DNA of 64,000 nt from Ch128b sp964527925 (lineage in GTDB: Bacteria; Bacteroidota; Ignavibacteria; Ch128b). A program made the translations under genes and the position numbers. Below, one piece after another: positions 63,744-64,000 of the stretch (its first letter is position 1; every line of letters begins with the position of its first letter). Location: contig CAZGQO010000012.1 in assembly GCA_964527925.1 (NCBI GenBank), forward strand, positions 1-64,000. Direction: 5' to 3'. Below the pieces are notes generated by a model. That model was not told where the DNA came from. It made no database searches and worked only from the letters and a program-made list of their open reading frames with translations.

Positions 63744-64000
63744 TTTGAAACTCCTAAAAATTTTATTGCAAGCATGGTTATATCATCATGTTGAGGATAG
63801 TCCTGAGAAAAAATTGAAATCTCTTTTGCTATATGTTGGATTATTTGATCACAGGTTTGTTCTTTTGAATGATTCAGTATTTTTTCCAATCTTTCTTCAC
63901 CAAATTCATTTTTAGCTTTATTCCTTGCTTCGATTACTCCATCAGTGTATAAAAATAAAAAATCACCTTGTTTCAAATTGAGTGTAATTTCATCGATATT
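63740..64000 (-). CDS. PP2C-type SpoIIE phosphatase, C-terminal part (truncated by window)
   Basis: The frame is open to the window edge; only the last 86 codons are seen. FLFLYTDGVIEARNKAKNEFGEE and QHDDITMLAIKFLG are the last two metal-binding motifs of a SpoIIE-type phosphatase. The true start lies outside. It heads the STAS/RsbW/phosphatase operon. Confidence 0.9.
   Translation of the reverse strand, partial: NIDEITLNLKQGDFLFLYTDGVIEARNKAKNEFGEERLEKILNHSKEQTCDQIIQHIAKEISIFSQDYPQHDDITMLAIKFLGVSK

Noticed and set aside
1..64000. CRISPR arrays or tandem repeat clusters
   Set aside because: No series of regularly spaced direct repeats was seen on reading the window, and no cas-like genes are present.

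Overview
The window is AT-rich DNA with densely packed genes. Gene content points to an anaerobic or facultative member of the Ignavibacteria/Chlorobi branch of the FCB group. The supporting genes are a one-chain pyruvate:ferredoxin oxidoreductase followed by a dihydroorotate-dehydrogenase-like protein, large multiheme cytochromes, a membrane-bound NiFe hydrogenase, short charge-free pilin N-termini and SpoIIE/RsbW/STAS partner switching. This placement is inferred from content; there is no rRNA or marker gene here to prove it.

Layout. 1-3.5 kb: tRNA-Arg(ACG), an SppA-type protease with an unusual beta-barrel-like N-terminus (minus strand) and a SixA-like phosphatase. 3.7-9.8 kb: a pilus or pseudopilus locus consisting of a pilin, a strong terminator, then PilM-PilN and PilO-PilP fusion genes, a short PilQ-like secretin and three minor-pilin-like proteins. 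10-13.6 kb: a PAS histidine kinase, an NtrC-type sigma-54 activator and a degenerate receiver protein. Sigma-54-like promoters precede the pilin, the receiver gene and the oxidoreductase. 13.9-25.9 kb: the oxidoreductase, its partner, a universal stress protein, then 13-heme (cytochrome b fused), 19-heme plus separate cytochrome b, and 7-heme NapC-like cytochromes. Together these look like a route from pyruvate and quinol to periplasmic or extracellular acceptors. 26-27.1 kb: a decayed IS256-type transposase beside a truncated gene.

27.4-32.2 kb: lysine catabolism (lysine-ketoglutarate reductase, saccharopine dehydrogenase, lysine 6-aminotransferase) and rsmI. 32.4-36.7 kb: a hydrogenase operon with the extra cysteines of oxygen-tolerant enzymes, cytochrome b and maturation protease. 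36.8-44.8 kb: RidA, a GH9-deacetylase fusion, pterin dehydratase, pyrE, MscS channel, NfeD-like protein, M64 peptidase and a PP2C phosphatase. 44.8-46.2 kb: a restriction-modification pair whose methyltransferase is interrupted by an in-frame TGA. 46.3-48.2 kb: a PduS-like flavo-iron-sulfur protein and a PduT-like microcompartment shell protein without other shell genes. 48.2-51.4 kb (minus): aldehyde dehydrogenase and an exonuclease/GIY-YIG fusion. 51.7-61.3 kb: glutaryl-CoA dehydrogenase, guaB, an aminopeptidase, glycosyltransferases, purD and an MFS transporter. 61.3-64 kb (minus): a partner-switching module (two PP2C phosphatases, RsbW-like kinase, STAS antagonist) running off the window edge.

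The best candidates for something new are the compacted pilus machine (PilMN, PilOP, glutamate-less pilins, sigma-54 signals), the modular 13/19-heme cytochromes (8+8+3 duplication; fused and split cytochrome b), the barrel-SppA fusion and the orphan PduS/PduT pair.
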